DNA of 26,746 nt, from positions 1-26,746 of the forward strand of contig CBFGZI010000044.1 of assembly GCA_965653225.1 (NCBI GenBank), read 5' to 3'. The translations under genes were made by a program, and so were the position numbers. Of this stretch, positions 16,971-24,003 are shown piece by piece. Each line of letters begins with the position of its first letter. Position 1 is the first letter of the stretch. Source of the stretch: JALZDI01 sp965653225. Its GTDB lineage: Bacteria; Actinomycetota; Actinomycetes; Propionibacteriales; Nocardioidaceae. The notes below the pieces were generated by a model that made no database searches, was not told where the DNA came from, and saw only the letters and a list, made by a program, of their open reading frames with translations.

Positions 16971-18469
16971 CCTCCACCGACACCAGCTACGCGGCCCGTA
17001 CGGGCAAGGCCCTCGACCAGCTCGCGTCCAGCACGGACACCCAGGTCGAGGTCACCCTCGGCCGCGCGACCGCAGCCGCACCGCAGGTCGCGGCGGCGCC
17101 GCCGGAGGAGCGCCAGCGGTGGCTGCGGTCGATCGCCGACGCGCTCGAGGTGCCCCGCAACGTCGAGGACCTCGTGCAGGTCGCCGACCTCGAGACCGGG
17201 CTGGGCACGACGCGGCTCACCAACGAGCTCGCCCGGAGCGCGGCCCAGCTGCGCTTCTACGGTGAGGTCGCCGCCGAGTCGTCGTACCTGCGTGCCACGG
17301 TCGACCACGCGACCGCCACGACCCCTGACCTACGCAGCATGCGGGTCCCGCTCGGTCCGGTGGCCGTGCTCGGCGCCAGCAACTTCCCGTTCGCGTTCGG
17401 CCTGCTCGGCAACGACACCGGCGCCGCGCTCGCGGCCGGCTGCCCGGTGGTCGCGAAGGCGCACCCTGCGCACCCCGCGACCAGCCGCGCCCTCGCCGAG
17501 CTCGCCTCGCGTGCGCTAGCGTCCGCCGGCGCGCCCCACGGAGCCTTCGAGGTGGTCGCCGGGTTCCATGCCGGCAGGTCGCTGGTCGAGTCACCGGGGG
17601 TCACCGCGGTCGCCTTCACCGGCTCGCTGCGCGGCGGTCTCTCCCTGTGGCGGCTGGCCAACGAGCGCAACGGCGTGATCCCGGTGTACGCCGAGATGGG
17701 CACGATCAACCCGGTCTTGCTGACGTCGGCGGCCGGGAAGCGTGCCGAGGACATCGCCCGCGGGTTCGTGGGCTCGTTCAGTCTCGGCACCGGGCAGTTC
17801 TGCACCAAGCCGGGGCTGGTGCTCGTACCAGCCGGCCGCGACCTACCGCGCCTGTTGGCCGAGACGCTCGTGCTGTCCGCCCCCGGGGGGTGGCTGCTCA
17901 CCGAGCAGATCGCCGCGGACTTCCGCACCGGGGTCGAGCAGCTGTGCGCCGCCGGCGCCGAGGTGCTGGCGACGGTACCCGGACCCGAGCACGGCTGGAG
18001 CGCCGACACCACCCTGCTGACCGCTCCGGCCGACCGCCTGCGTGCGGGGTCACGGCTGCTGGAGGAGTGCTTCGGCCCGGTGGCGCTCGTGGTCGAGTAC
18101 GCAGACCGCACCGACCTCCTCGCCGTGCTGGAGGCCCTGCCGGGCGCACTCGCCGGCAGCGTGATGACCGCCGGGCCCGACGACCCGGAGACGGCCGGGC
18201 TCGTGGACGCCCTGGCCGCGCACGCGGGCCGGGTGACCGTCGACGACTGGCCCACCGGTGTGGCGTTCACCTGGGCCCAGCACCACGGAGGCCCGTGGCC
18301 GGCCACCACCGTCCCGTGGGCGACGTCCGTCGGCGCCGCCGCGCTCGACCGCTTCACCCGGCCGACCACGTGGCAGTCCGTGCCCGACCACGCGCTCCCG
18401 CCTGCCCTGCGTGAGGACAACCCGTGGCGCCTCCCGCGCCGCGTCGACGGAGTCGTGACCCAGCCATGA
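16967..18469 (+). CDS. Aldehyde dehydrogenase (ketoglutarate-semialdehyde dehydrogenase-like)
   Basis: 500-aa NAD(P)+-dependent enzyme that oxidises an aldehyde, here probably the semialdehyde made by the aminotransferase, to a carboxylate. The cofactor region reads GPVAVLGASNFPFAFG, then AFTGSLRGG. The general base is E243 in YAEMGTINPV and the nucleophile is C279 in GTGQFCTKPG. The GQFCTKPG context is that of 2,5-dioxovalerate/ketoglutarate-semialdehyde dehydrogenases rather than classical GabD. The GTG start overlaps the gabT-like stop and has GGGAG seven bases upstream. Its stop overlaps an 8-codon mini-ORF leading to the CoA-transferase. Confidence 0.87.
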   Translation: MTSTDTSYAARTGKALDQLASSTDTQVEVTLGRATAAAPQVAAAPPEERQRWLRSIADALEVPRNVEDLVQVADLETGLGTTRLTNELARSAAQLRFYGEVAAESSYLRATVDHATATTPDLRSMRVPLGPVAVLGASNFPFAFGLLGNDTGAALAAGCPVVAKAHPAHPATSRALAELASRALASAGAPHGAFEVVAGFHAGRSLVESPGVTAVAFTGSLRGGLSLWRLANERNGVIPVYAEMGTINPVLLTSAAGKRAEDIARGFVGSFSLGTGQFCTKPGLVLVPAGRDLPRLLAETLVLSAPGGWLLTEQIAADFRTGVEQLCAAGAEVLATVPGPEHGWSADTTLLTAPADRLRAGSRLLEECFGPVALVVEYADRTDLLAVLEALPGALAGSVMTAGPDDPETAGLVDALAAHAGRVTVDDWPTGVAFTWAQHHGGPWPATTVPWATSVGAAALDRFTRPTTWQSVPDHALPPALREDNPWRLPRRVDGVVTQP

Positions 18470-18492
18470 GCCAGCCCGTGAGCCGGGCGTGA
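18466..18492 (+). other. Eight-codon mini-ORF bridging two genes
   Basis: ATG at 18466 overlaps the dehydrogenase stop (ATGA). The frame MSQPVSRA ends in TGA at 18490-18492, which overlaps the GTG start of the CoA-transferase (GTGA). With no clear ribosome site before 18489, this may carry ribosomes across the gap by coupling. Geometry is observed; function is inferred. Confidence 0.3.
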
Positions 18493-19634
18493 CCGACCAG
18501 CCGCCGCTGAGCGGCATCCGCGTCGCGGACTTCAGCCGCGTGCTGGCCGGTCCGCTGGCGACGATGACGATGGCCGACCTCGGTGCCGAGGTCACCAAGG
18601 TCGAGCGCCCCGGCACCGGCGACGACACCCGCCAGTGGGGACCTCCGTGGACCGAGCACTCCTCGTCGTACTTCGCCTGCGCCAACCGCTCCAAGCGCAG
18701 CGTCGCGCTCGACCTGGGGTCGGACGAGGACCTGCGCACCGCACGCGCGCTCGCTCTCGAGGCCGACGTCCTCGTCGAGAACTTCCGCACCGGGACGATG
18801 CAGCGGCTCGGGCTGGGCTACGACGACCTGGCCCGGGACAACCCCGGGCTCGTCTACTGCTCGATCACCGGCTTCGGCAGCGGCACCGGCGCATCGCTGC
18901 CGGGCTACGACTTCGTCGTGCAGGCCGTCGGCGGGCTGATGAGCATCACCGGTGACCCCGACGGCGAGCCCACCAAGGCCGGGGTCGCACTGGTCGACGT
19001 GCTCACCGGCAAGGACGCGGTGATCGCGATCCTGGCGGCACTGCAGGAGCGCACCCTTTCCGGACGCGGTCAGCTGGTCGAGCTCAACCTGCTCTCCAGC
19101 CTGCTCGGCTCGCTGGCCAACCAGGCGTCGGCCTACCTCACCACGTCGACGCCGCCGGTGCGCATGGGGAACCGGCACCCGTCGATCGCGCCGTACGAGA
19201 CGCTGCGCTGCCAGGACGGCCGGCTCGCCGTCGCGTGCGGCAACGACGGCCAGTTCACCCGGCTGTGCGAGGTGCTGGGGCTGCCGTGGCTCGCCCTGAA
19301 CGCCAGGTTCGCGACCAACCCGGCGCGGGTGGCGAACCGCGATGCGCTCGTGGCCGCGCTGGAGCAAGCCCTGCAGTCGCACCCGGTGACGTACTGGGCC
19401 GCACGGCTGACCGACGTCGGCGTGGCGGCCGGCCCGGTCAACGACATCGGCAGCGCGCTCCGCCTGGCCGACTCCCTCGGCCTCGGCCCGACCGTGGCGG
19501 TCGGCGACGGCCACCCCGACCAGGTTCGCCATCCGGTGACGTGGTCACGCAGCAGCCTGCGTACGCCGACCCCGCCGCCCGCGCTGGGCGAGCACACGGC
19601 GGCCGTCCGCACACAGCTCGACGACGCGCCCTGA
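18489..19634 (+). CDS. Family III (CaiB/BaiF) CoA-transferase, glutarate CoA-transferase-like
   Basis: 381-aa cytosolic enzyme that moves CoA between two carboxylic acids through an aspartyl-CoA intermediate. The catalytic Asp is D170 in GVALVDVLTGKDA. The N-terminal FSRVLAGPLATMTMADLGAE, VERPGTGDDTRQWGPPW and ANRSKRSVALDL, plus LVELNLLSSLLGSLANQASA later, follow closely what I remember of succinyl-CoA:glutarate CoA-transferase (human SUGCT). A dicarboxylate such as glutarate is therefore a good guess for the acceptor. Length is typical. The GTG start lacks a strong Shine-Dalgarno. It is the last gene of the permease-aminotransferase-dehydrogenase operon and would activate the acid made there. 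Confidence 0.88.
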   Translation: MTDQPPLSGIRVADFSRVLAGPLATMTMADLGAEVTKVERPGTGDDTRQWGPPWTEHSSSYFACANRSKRSVALDLGSDEDLRTARALALEADVLVENFRTGTMQRLGLGYDDLARDNPGLVYCSITGFGSGTGASLPGYDFVVQAVGGLMSITGDPDGEPTKAGVALVDVLTGKDAVIAILAALQERTLSGRGQLVELNLLSSLLGSLANQASAYLTTSTPPVRMGNRHPSIAPYETLRCQDGRLAVACGNDGQFTRLCEVLGLPWLALNARFATNPARVANRDALVAALEQALQSHPVTYWAARLTDVGVAAGPVNDIGSALRLADSLGLGPTVAVGDGHPDQVRHPVTWSRSSLRTPTPPPALGEHTAAVRTQLDDAP

Positions 19635-19682
19635 CCTCCCCGTCTGAACGCCGACTCGCCGCGGGTGTGCACGGGCTCACTA

Positions 19683-19707
19683 CCTCGCGATCGGGTTCCA
19701 TGCGAGG
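19683..19707. repeat. Inverted repeat before the ABM-like gene
   Basis: CCTCGC (19683-19688) and GCGAGG (19702-19707) are perfect 6-bp arms with a 13-bp spacer. The right arm lies about 10 bp before the ATG at 19717 and could also serve as its Shine-Dalgarno (GAGG). It may be an operator or a translational hairpin. Confidence 0.25.
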
Positions 19708-19716
19708 CTAGGCGGC

Positions 19717-20025
19717 ATGTCCGAGGGCGACGCTACCCAGGTGATGACGGCGGTGACGGCCATCGTGGCGCCGGAGAAGGAGTCCGAGCTCACCGACGGC
19801 TTCCGCGACCTGACGGCCGGCCCGAAGCCGGACGGCCTGGTCCGCAGCGAGCTGCTGCGAGGACAGAAGGGCGTGTGGCGCATCCAGTCGGTGTGGCGTG
19901 ACCGCGCGGCGCTCGAGGCCATGCGGAGCAGCGGTGACAGGCCTTCTGCGCTGGCCCTTTTCGACCGGGTGGGTGCGGAGCACTCGCACGAGGTGTTCTC
20001 CGTGGAGCACGCCTACCACCCCTGA
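19717..20025 (+). CDS. Small ABM-like (dimeric alpha-beta barrel) protein, 102 aa
   Basis: The length and pattern suggest the antibiotic-biosynthesis-monooxygenase ferredoxin-like fold. There is an opening beta strand TAVTAIVAPEKESELTDGFR, then a helix, then a second strand VWRIQSVWRDRAALEAMRSS, then a helix and a closing SHEVFSVEHAYHP. This beta-alpha-beta-beta-alpha-beta order with a WRD...LEAMR segment is common in stand-alone ABM-like proteins, but no active-site residue can be assigned. The ATG at 19717 has GAGG/AGGCGG upstream. It stands alone after the CoA-transferase and may or may not belong to that operon. It could equally be a heme-degrading or stress-related barrel protein. Confidence 0.6.
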   Translation: MSEGDATQVMTAVTAIVAPEKESELTDGFRDLTAGPKPDGLVRSELLRGQKGVWRIQSVWRDRAALEAMRSSGDRPSALALFDRVGAEHSHEVFSVEHAYHP

Positions 20026-20097
20026 CCGCACCCGCCAGTGCAGAACAGGGACCGACCCCGGAACCGCTCCGGCTTCCGGGGCAGTACTCTCCGGCCC

Positions 20098-20469
20098 ATG
20101 ACCGAGCGGGCCAAACTCGAAGAGCAGCTGCAGAAGGTCCAGGGAGACCTGGACAAGGCGTCACAGGCCTTCGAGTCCTGCGTCCAGAACCTCCAGGGGT
20201 TGCTCGGCTCCCGGGACGCCGTGCGCATCAGCGCCGAGAAGGACGCGATGCAGCTGTGGAGCGAGACGATCCGGGTCCGTACGGAGGAGCAGCGCGCCAT
20301 CCAGCTTCGGCTGGAGTATCTCACCGCGACCGAGCTCACCCGCGGGGCGACGCTGGCCGCGCGCTCGACGTCACGCGCCGCGTGGGCGACGTTCTGGGTC
20401 GCGTTGTTCGCGATGGTGTGCTCCACGGCCGCGGCGGTGATGGCAGCCGTCGTCGCCAGCGCCTACTGA
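20098..20469 (+). CDS. Coiled-coil protein with a C-terminal membrane helix, 123 aa
   Basis: Unrecognised. The first 80 residues are strongly helical and charged (KLEEQLQKVQGDLDKASQAF, EKDAMQLWSETIRVRTEEQR), consistent with a coiled coil. The C-terminal 30 residues form one hydrophobic helix (ATFWVALFAMVCSTAAAVMA). This predicts a tail-anchored protein with its coil in the cytosol. ATG 20098 is preceded by TACTCT at 20085-20090, a possible -10 that would give a nearly leaderless message; no Shine-Dalgarno is seen. An upstream in-frame ATG at 20038 exists but would include low-quality coding sequence. The gene converges with the sulfotransferase gene, leaving 7 bp between stops. Confidence 0.6.
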   Translation: MTERAKLEEQLQKVQGDLDKASQAFESCVQNLQGLLGSRDAVRISAEKDAMQLWSETIRVRTEEQRAIQLRLEYLTATELTRGATLAARSTSRAAWATFWVALFAMVCSTAAAVMAAVVASAY

Positions 20470-20476
20470 CCTGCTC

Positions 20477-21205
20477 TTACTGACCTGGCGACCCGAGGGC
20501 GTGCGCCGCCAGGCGCTCGTAGACCGGCAGCGCCTCCCGGTACGCCTCGAGCAGGCGCGGCTCGTCCTCCGTCGGCTCCGGCGGCGGATCGCCCAGGTCG
20601 CGGAACCCCGTCGACTGTGCCGTCGAGTCGTGCCAGTCCTCCCACGTCGCCCACTCCGGGCGCATGCCGGGGTCCCAGGTCAGCGCCTCCTCGACGAAGG
20701 GCAGGCCGACCGCGTCGCACCAGGCCGACACGACGCCCCGCGGGTCGTCGCACAGCCTGGCCGCCTCGACCACGACCAGTGGCTGGCCGATCTTCTCGAC
20801 CATGTCGGCGGCCCGGTCGAGCGCCTCCCAGCCGCTCTCCTCGTCGGTGAAGTCCGGCCAGTGGCCTTCCAGCGACCGCAGCGTCGCGGCCGGGTCACGC
20901 ACCAGGAAGCAGTTGCGGAACCGCTCGAGCAGCGCGGGCTCGAGCAGGTCGGCGGCCTGGTAGGCCATGTCCTTGACGAAGACAGGCCGTTCCTCCGCAG
21001 CGGCCTCGATGTCCTCCATCAGCTCGGCGGCCGTGCTGCGCGGCAGCGTCTCGTCGTAGCGTGCGGAACTGCGCTCGGGGCTGAAGTAGTAGCGCAGCGA
21101 GAACGGCTCGTCGAACACCGTGTGGTCGCCGCGTGCGGTCATCATCCGCTCGAACGACGTCGAGACCGACCGCGGCACGCTCCACATGAACGTGATCGGA
21201 TGCAT
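20477..21205 (-). CDS. Sulfotransferase-like protein
   Basis: 242 aa. The N-terminal HPITFMWSVPRSVSTSFERM matches the PAPS 5'-phosphosulfate loop of sulfotransferases (PRSxSTSF, residues 11-18). FLVRDPAATLRSLEGH (RDP at 103-105, Ser at 111) matches the 3'-phosphate-binding motif. VFVKDMAYQAADLL lies between, as in bacterial sulfotransferase-family proteins. It would transfer sulfate from PAPS to an unknown acceptor in the cytosol. The start ATG at 21205 has GGGGGA seven bases upstream; the ATG at 21211 is too close to it. The small gene starting at 21477 lies just upstream on the same strand, so they may be co-transcribed. Confidence 0.8.
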   Translation of the reverse strand: MHPITFMWSVPRSVSTSFERMMTARGDHTVFDEPFSLRYYFSPERSSARYDETLPRSTAAELMEDIEAAAEERPVFVKDMAYQAADLLEPALLERFRNCFLVRDPAATLRSLEGHWPDFTDEESGWEALDRAADMVEKIGQPLVVVEAARLCDDPRGVVSAWCDAVGLPFVEEALTWDPGMRPEWATWEDWHDSTAQSTGFRDLGDPPPEPTEDEPRLLEAYREALPVYERLAAHALGSPGQ

Positions 21206-21228
21206 CGCCATGTCCCCCAGGCAGGTGT

Positions 21229-21477
21229 CTAGCTCGCTTTTCCGCCGGGTGACGCGGGCACCGCCTGGCTCGCCCGGCGCATGAAGTCGCGGCGGATCTG
21301 CACCCGGTTGGCACCGAGCTCTCGGGCGATCTGTGCCTTGTGCGCGCCCGCGAAGTAGCCGATGCACCAGTCGAGCTGCTGCAGCGCGTCCTCGGCCGCC
21401 GTGCGGTAGCGGTCCACCTCCTTCATGAGGCGGGCCACCTCCATCTCGAGCTCTTCGACCCGGTTGTCGTCCGCCAT
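21229..21477 (-). CDS. Conserved small actinobacterial protein, 82 aa
   Basis: The ATG at 21477 has GGAGGG five bases upstream. Residues 5-30 form a heptad-like acidic coil (VEELEMEVARLMKEVDRYR). A segment DALQQLDWCIGYFAGAHKAQ then leads into IARELGANRVQIRRDFMRRA, which looks like a helix-turn-helix-sized pair of helices. I recall similar short proteins (DALQQLDWCIGY...) in actinobacteria with no assigned function. It lies 24 bases upstream of the sulfotransferase start on the same strand. Possibly a small oligomeric regulator; no function is claimed. Confidence 0.65.
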   Translation of the reverse strand: MADDNRVEELEMEVARLMKEVDRYRTAAEDALQQLDWCIGYFAGAHKAQIARELGANRVQIRRDFMRRASQAVPASPGGKAS

Positions 21478-21628
21478 GTGTCCCTCCAGTCCCTCGATGC
21501 GGCCCTTACCCTGCTCCTCGCGCCCGAAACGCCGCCCACCGGGCGTGGGCGCGGCCGTCGGCCGGGTGCGGTTCAATGGTCGCCGCCCGCCGACACGCAG
21601 CGACAGACGGCACAGGAGGCTGCACATC

Positions 21629-22114
21629 GTGACCGCTGACCGGACCCACAACCCGACGGCTGAGGCTGGCGCCCGCGACCTGTACGAGGGGCTGCTGGTG
21701 GCGTGGAACGAGCGCGACGCGGAAGGGTTCGCCGCGCCCTTCGGCGACGACGGCGCGATGATCGGCTTCGACGGCAGCCAGGCCGCCGGTTGCGAGGACG
21801 TGTTCGGCCACCTGAGCCCGGTCTTCCGCGACCACCCCACCGGCCGCTACGTCGCCAAGGTCACCGGCGCCCGCGCGATCGGCGACGACCACATGATGCT
21901 GCGCGCGATGGTGGGCATGCTGCCGCCCGGGCAGTCCGAGCTCAACCCGGCCGTCAACGCGCTGCAGACGCTGGTCGCGCAGGGGGACGGCAACGGCTGG
22001 CGCATCGTGCTGTTCCAGACGACGCCTGCGCAGTACCACGGGAGGCCCGAGCTGGTGGAGCAGCACACCGAGGCTTTGGCGCCGCAGGTGGCCGCTGGCA
22101 CCACCCTCACCTGA
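21629..22114 (+). CDS. SnoaL-like / SgcJ-EcaC family protein
   Basis: 161 aa of the NTF2-like cone fold. The early segment ARDLYEGLLVAWNERDAEGF followed by AAPFGDDGAMIGFDGSQAAG is the standard start of SgcJ/EcaC/SnoaL-like proteins. A later RYVAKVTGARAIGDDHMMLR strand pair and a C-terminal GNGWRIVLFQTTPAQYHGRP complete the fold. Members act as small-molecule isomerases, hydrolases or unassigned oxidoreductases. The GTG at 21629 has AGGAGG nine bases upstream and gives the normal length; longer frames from 21425 read through the divergent gene. It is followed by a hairpin terminator. Confidence 0.78.
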   Translation: MTADRTHNPTAEAGARDLYEGLLVAWNERDAEGFAAPFGDDGAMIGFDGSQAAGCEDVFGHLSPVFRDHPTGRYVAKVTGARAIGDDHMMLRAMVGMLPPGQSELNPAVNALQTLVAQGDGNGWRIVLFQTTPAQYHGRPELVEQHTEALAPQVAAGTTLT

Positions 22115-22130
22115 GCCCGTCCTGAGCCGG

Positions 22131-22147
22131 GTCCGGCGCTGCCGGAC
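22131..22147 (+). terminator. Hairpin after the SnoaL-like gene
   Basis: GTCCGGC-GCT-GCCGGAC forms a perfect 7-bp stem with a 3-nt loop, 16 bases after the stop at 22114. There is no T-tract. Confidence 0.5.
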
Positions 22148-22246
22148 ACGCCCTTGACCGGGCTCGGACGGTTCTGCCCGCCACGATCTACCGTCGCTTG
22201 CTGGCAACGGTGACGGGCGCATCCGTCCCCGCGGGCACCGCGGACT

Positions 22247-22263
22247 GCGGGCTCTCAGCCCGC
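22247..22263 (-). terminator. Hairpin overlapping the cbtA stop codon
   Basis: GCGGGCT-GAG-AGCCCGC on the minus strand is a perfect 7-bp stem. It includes the cbtA TGA stop (22257-22255). Likely the end of the cbtBA transcript. Confidence 0.45.
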
Positions 22264-23028
22264 GGTCGTGCCCTGCAGCACCGACGACGCGTGCTCGCGC
22301 GCCTCAGCCTTGGCCGCACGCGCCTCCAGCAGGAGCCCGAAGGACAGTCCCAACGTGCCCCACATCGACGCGAGCTGGGCCAGCGACGCGAGCCGGAAGT
22401 CCCACAGCAGGTCTGCCGGGACGTCGGCGGGAATGCCGTCCGGGCTCGGCGGCAGCAGGGTCAGCACCGCCACCAGACTGACCACCGCAACGAGCACGCC
22501 GACGCCGACGGCATGCGCGGGCCTCAGGCGGTGTGCCACGGCCCGGTGGACCATGGCCACCACCGTCACCACGAGCAGCCCCATCAGGATGCTGAGCACG
22601 TACAGAAGCGTGCGCTCGGTGACCGTGTCCGGGTTGCCGACCCCCGGCGGGTTGGCGGGGTAGGCCACCGCGGGCAGCAGCGAGAACACGCCGAAGCCCA
22701 GGGCGGCGAGCAGCACCGCCCGGCCGAAGTCGGTGCTCGCCGGAAGCCGGTGGCGCAGCCGCGCGAAGACGACGGCGAACACGACACCGAACAGCACCCC
22801 GACCACCGCCGTGGTCAGCAGGCCCCCGACGACCTGGGTGCCGCGGCTCAGGAGCGGCTCCTCGTGGTGGCCGGCCTGGGCCATCTCGGCCGACTCCAGC
22901 GCCAGGGCGCGGCGGAGCACCGGCTCGACGACGAGCCAGATGACCATCGCCGCGACCACGCCGGCGGCCGCTCCGGCCGCGAGCCCACGCCGGAGCAGAT
23001 ATCCGAGTGTCATCTCTGGCTGCGTCAT
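22255..23028 (-). CDS. cbtA: CbtA, proposed cobalt transporter membrane subunit
   Basis: 257-aa multi-pass membrane protein of the CbtA family, thought to take up cobalt for vitamin B12 synthesis together with CbtB. About six hydrophobic segments are visible, starting TLGYLLRRGLAAGAAAGVVA. It has the family's GHHEEPLLSRGTQVVGGLLT after helix 1, then GFGVFSLLPAVAYPANPPGV and the late LLWDFRLASLAQLASMWGTL segment. The start is fixed by overlap: its ATG shares bases with the cbtB TGA (23026-23030), so the two are translationally coupled. The cobalamin riboswitch upstream supports the role. Substrate cobalt is from family context. Confidence 0.88.
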   Translation of the reverse strand: MTQPEMTLGYLLRRGLAAGAAAGVVAAMVIWLVVEPVLRRALALESAEMAQAGHHEEPLLSRGTQVVGGLLTTAVVGVLFGVVFAVVFARLRHRLPASTDFGRAVLLAALGFGVFSLLPAVAYPANPPGVGNPDTVTERTLLYVLSILMGLLVVTVVAMVHRAVAHRLRPAHAVGVGVLVAVVSLVAVLTLLPPSPDGIPADVPADLLWDFRLASLAQLASMWGTLGLSFGLLLEARAAKAEAREHASSVLQGTTAG

Positions 23029-23228
23029 CAGTGACACGGTGCGCCCAGCGCGTGCCGGGCGTCGTGGGTGAACTCGTGCAGGTACTGCGCCGCGTGCGCG
23101 GGCAGCAGCGCACCGTTCTCCTGCGCCAGCAGGTAGAGCGTGAACAGCGCCAAAGCGGCCATCGCCCAGGCCCAGGCGGGAACGTGGATGCTCGCGGGAA
23201 CGGGTGTTGCGGACGGCATGCTGGCCAT
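23028..23228 (-). CDS. cbtB: CbtB, small cobalt transporter subunit
   Basis: 66-aa single-helix membrane protein. The helix AWAWAMAALALFTLYLLA spans residues 18-35 and the C-terminal tail is rich in metal-binding residues: HEFTHDARHALGAPCH. This tail with the final RHxLGxPCH is the CbtB hallmark, probably a metal-capture site outside the membrane. ATG 23228 has AAGGGG eight bases upstream; longer in-frame starts at 23249 and 23267 lie inside or near the riboswitch 3' end. It directly follows the riboswitch and overlaps cbtA by one base. Confidence 0.88.
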   Translation of the reverse strand: MASMPSATPVPASIHVPAWAWAMAALALFTLYLLAQENGALLPAHAAQYLHEFTHDARHALGAPCH

Positions 23229-23261
23229 GAAACTGACCCCTTCTTCCATACCTCGTGGACA

Positions 23262-23450
23262 GATCACGCCGCAGCCGGTCTCCTGGCTTCCGGATCGACA
23301 CTCGCTCGCTCGGCCTTCCCGGTACCGGCGTCGCCGGTCCAGTGGCGGGATGAGCTGGGAGCTCCCCGGTCACAGTGGCGAGGACCACGCCGGACTCTCA
23401 CCGGCTTCCCGTGCACTGCGGCCGCCCCAGACCCTGCCATACCGACCGGA
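23262..23450 (-). promoter_or_regulatory. Cobalamin (AdoCbl) riboswitch
   Basis: On the minus strand the leader of cbtB holds the conserved cobalamin elements in order: GGGAAGCCGGTGAGAGTCCG (complement of about 23391-23410), GCCACTG (complement of 23373-23379), and the B12 box GAAGCCAGGAGACCGGC (complement of 23274-23290). The 3' end runs to within about 35 bases of the cbtB start, so it can block expression when B12 is plentiful. The outer boundaries are approximate. Confidence 0.93.
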
Positions 23451-23462
23451 CCGGGCGATAGG

Positions 23463-23485
23463 GGGCACCGCGGTTCCGCAGGCCC
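23463..23485 (-). terminator. Weak hairpin between the 69-aa gene and the riboswitch
   Basis: GGGC and GCCC (23463-23466, 23482-23485) enclose GCGG-TT-CCGC (23470-23479). The combined stem could end the 69-aa gene's transcript before the riboswitch. It is imperfect, so confidence is low. Confidence 0.25.
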
Positions 23486-23694
23486 TAGGCGTCCTCGACG
23501 CCGACGTTGCGCCCGGTGGGCACGATCTCGACGATGCGTGTGCCGGGCGGCCAGGACTTCACCACCGCTACCGCGAGGTCGTAGGCCTGGCGGGCATCGG
23601 CCCTGGGTGTCTGGAGGTACAAGGTGACTCGTTGCTGCCGCCGCTCCGACACCACGGTGACCCGCCAGTTGTACGTCGCGTCGGCTTCGGTCAC
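23485..23694 (-). CDS. Hypothetical protein, 69 aa
   Basis: Unrecognised short protein. The GTG start at 23694 is well supported by GGAGGA seven bases upstream. The sequence alternates strands and one helix: YNWRVTVVSERRQQRVTLYL, DARQAYDLAVAVVKSWPPGT, then RIVEIVPTGRNVGVEDA. This beta-beta-alpha-beta layout resembles small DUF-type single-domain proteins; no catalytic residue is suggested. It lies on the same strand just upstream of the riboswitch but has no evident tie to cobalt. It is divergent from the stressosome operon, sharing a 309-bp intergenic region with it. Confidence 0.6.
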   Translation of the reverse strand: MTEADATYNWRVTVVSERRQQRVTLYLQTPRADARQAYDLAVAVVKSWPPGTRIVEIVPTGRNVGVEDA

Positions 23695-24003
23695 GTGTGC
23701 TTCCTCCGGTGACGGGCTCTGCTGGACGGGCGAGATGTTCTGACCCTGTGTGACCGCCCGCCGGCGCTTGTATGACGCGAGCAACGGTCTTCTCGCCTGT
23801 CCGGGGTCATGTCGGCCAAGCCCGCAGACGCCGCGGTCACATGGTGTGTCCGGCGCTCGCGTCATGCCGTTACCGTGGGCCGGTCCTACTCCACGTGATG
23901 GTGCTGAGCATGTGCTCCCGCGCCGCCCAGACGCCGTCTCGCGCAGCGGGTCTACGATGCGGGAAGGGCTGGAGCAGGGCGCTTTCCGCAAGGGAGGATG
24001 CGG
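23695..24003. promoter_or_regulatory. Intergenic region upstream of the stressosome operon, with two interleaved inverted repeats
   Basis: This 309-bp stretch has no convincing gene. Two long-range inverted repeats are present: TGTGACCGC (23749-23757) with GCGGTCACA (23833-23841), and ATGACGCGAGC (23772-23782) with GCTCGCGTCAT (23855-23865). The arms occur in the order A, B, A', B', a pseudoknot-like topology. CCGGCGCT also occurs twice (23761, 23850). TACGAT at 23953-23958 could be a -10 for the operon, about 45 bp before the GTG, without a clear -35. Confidence 0.4.
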
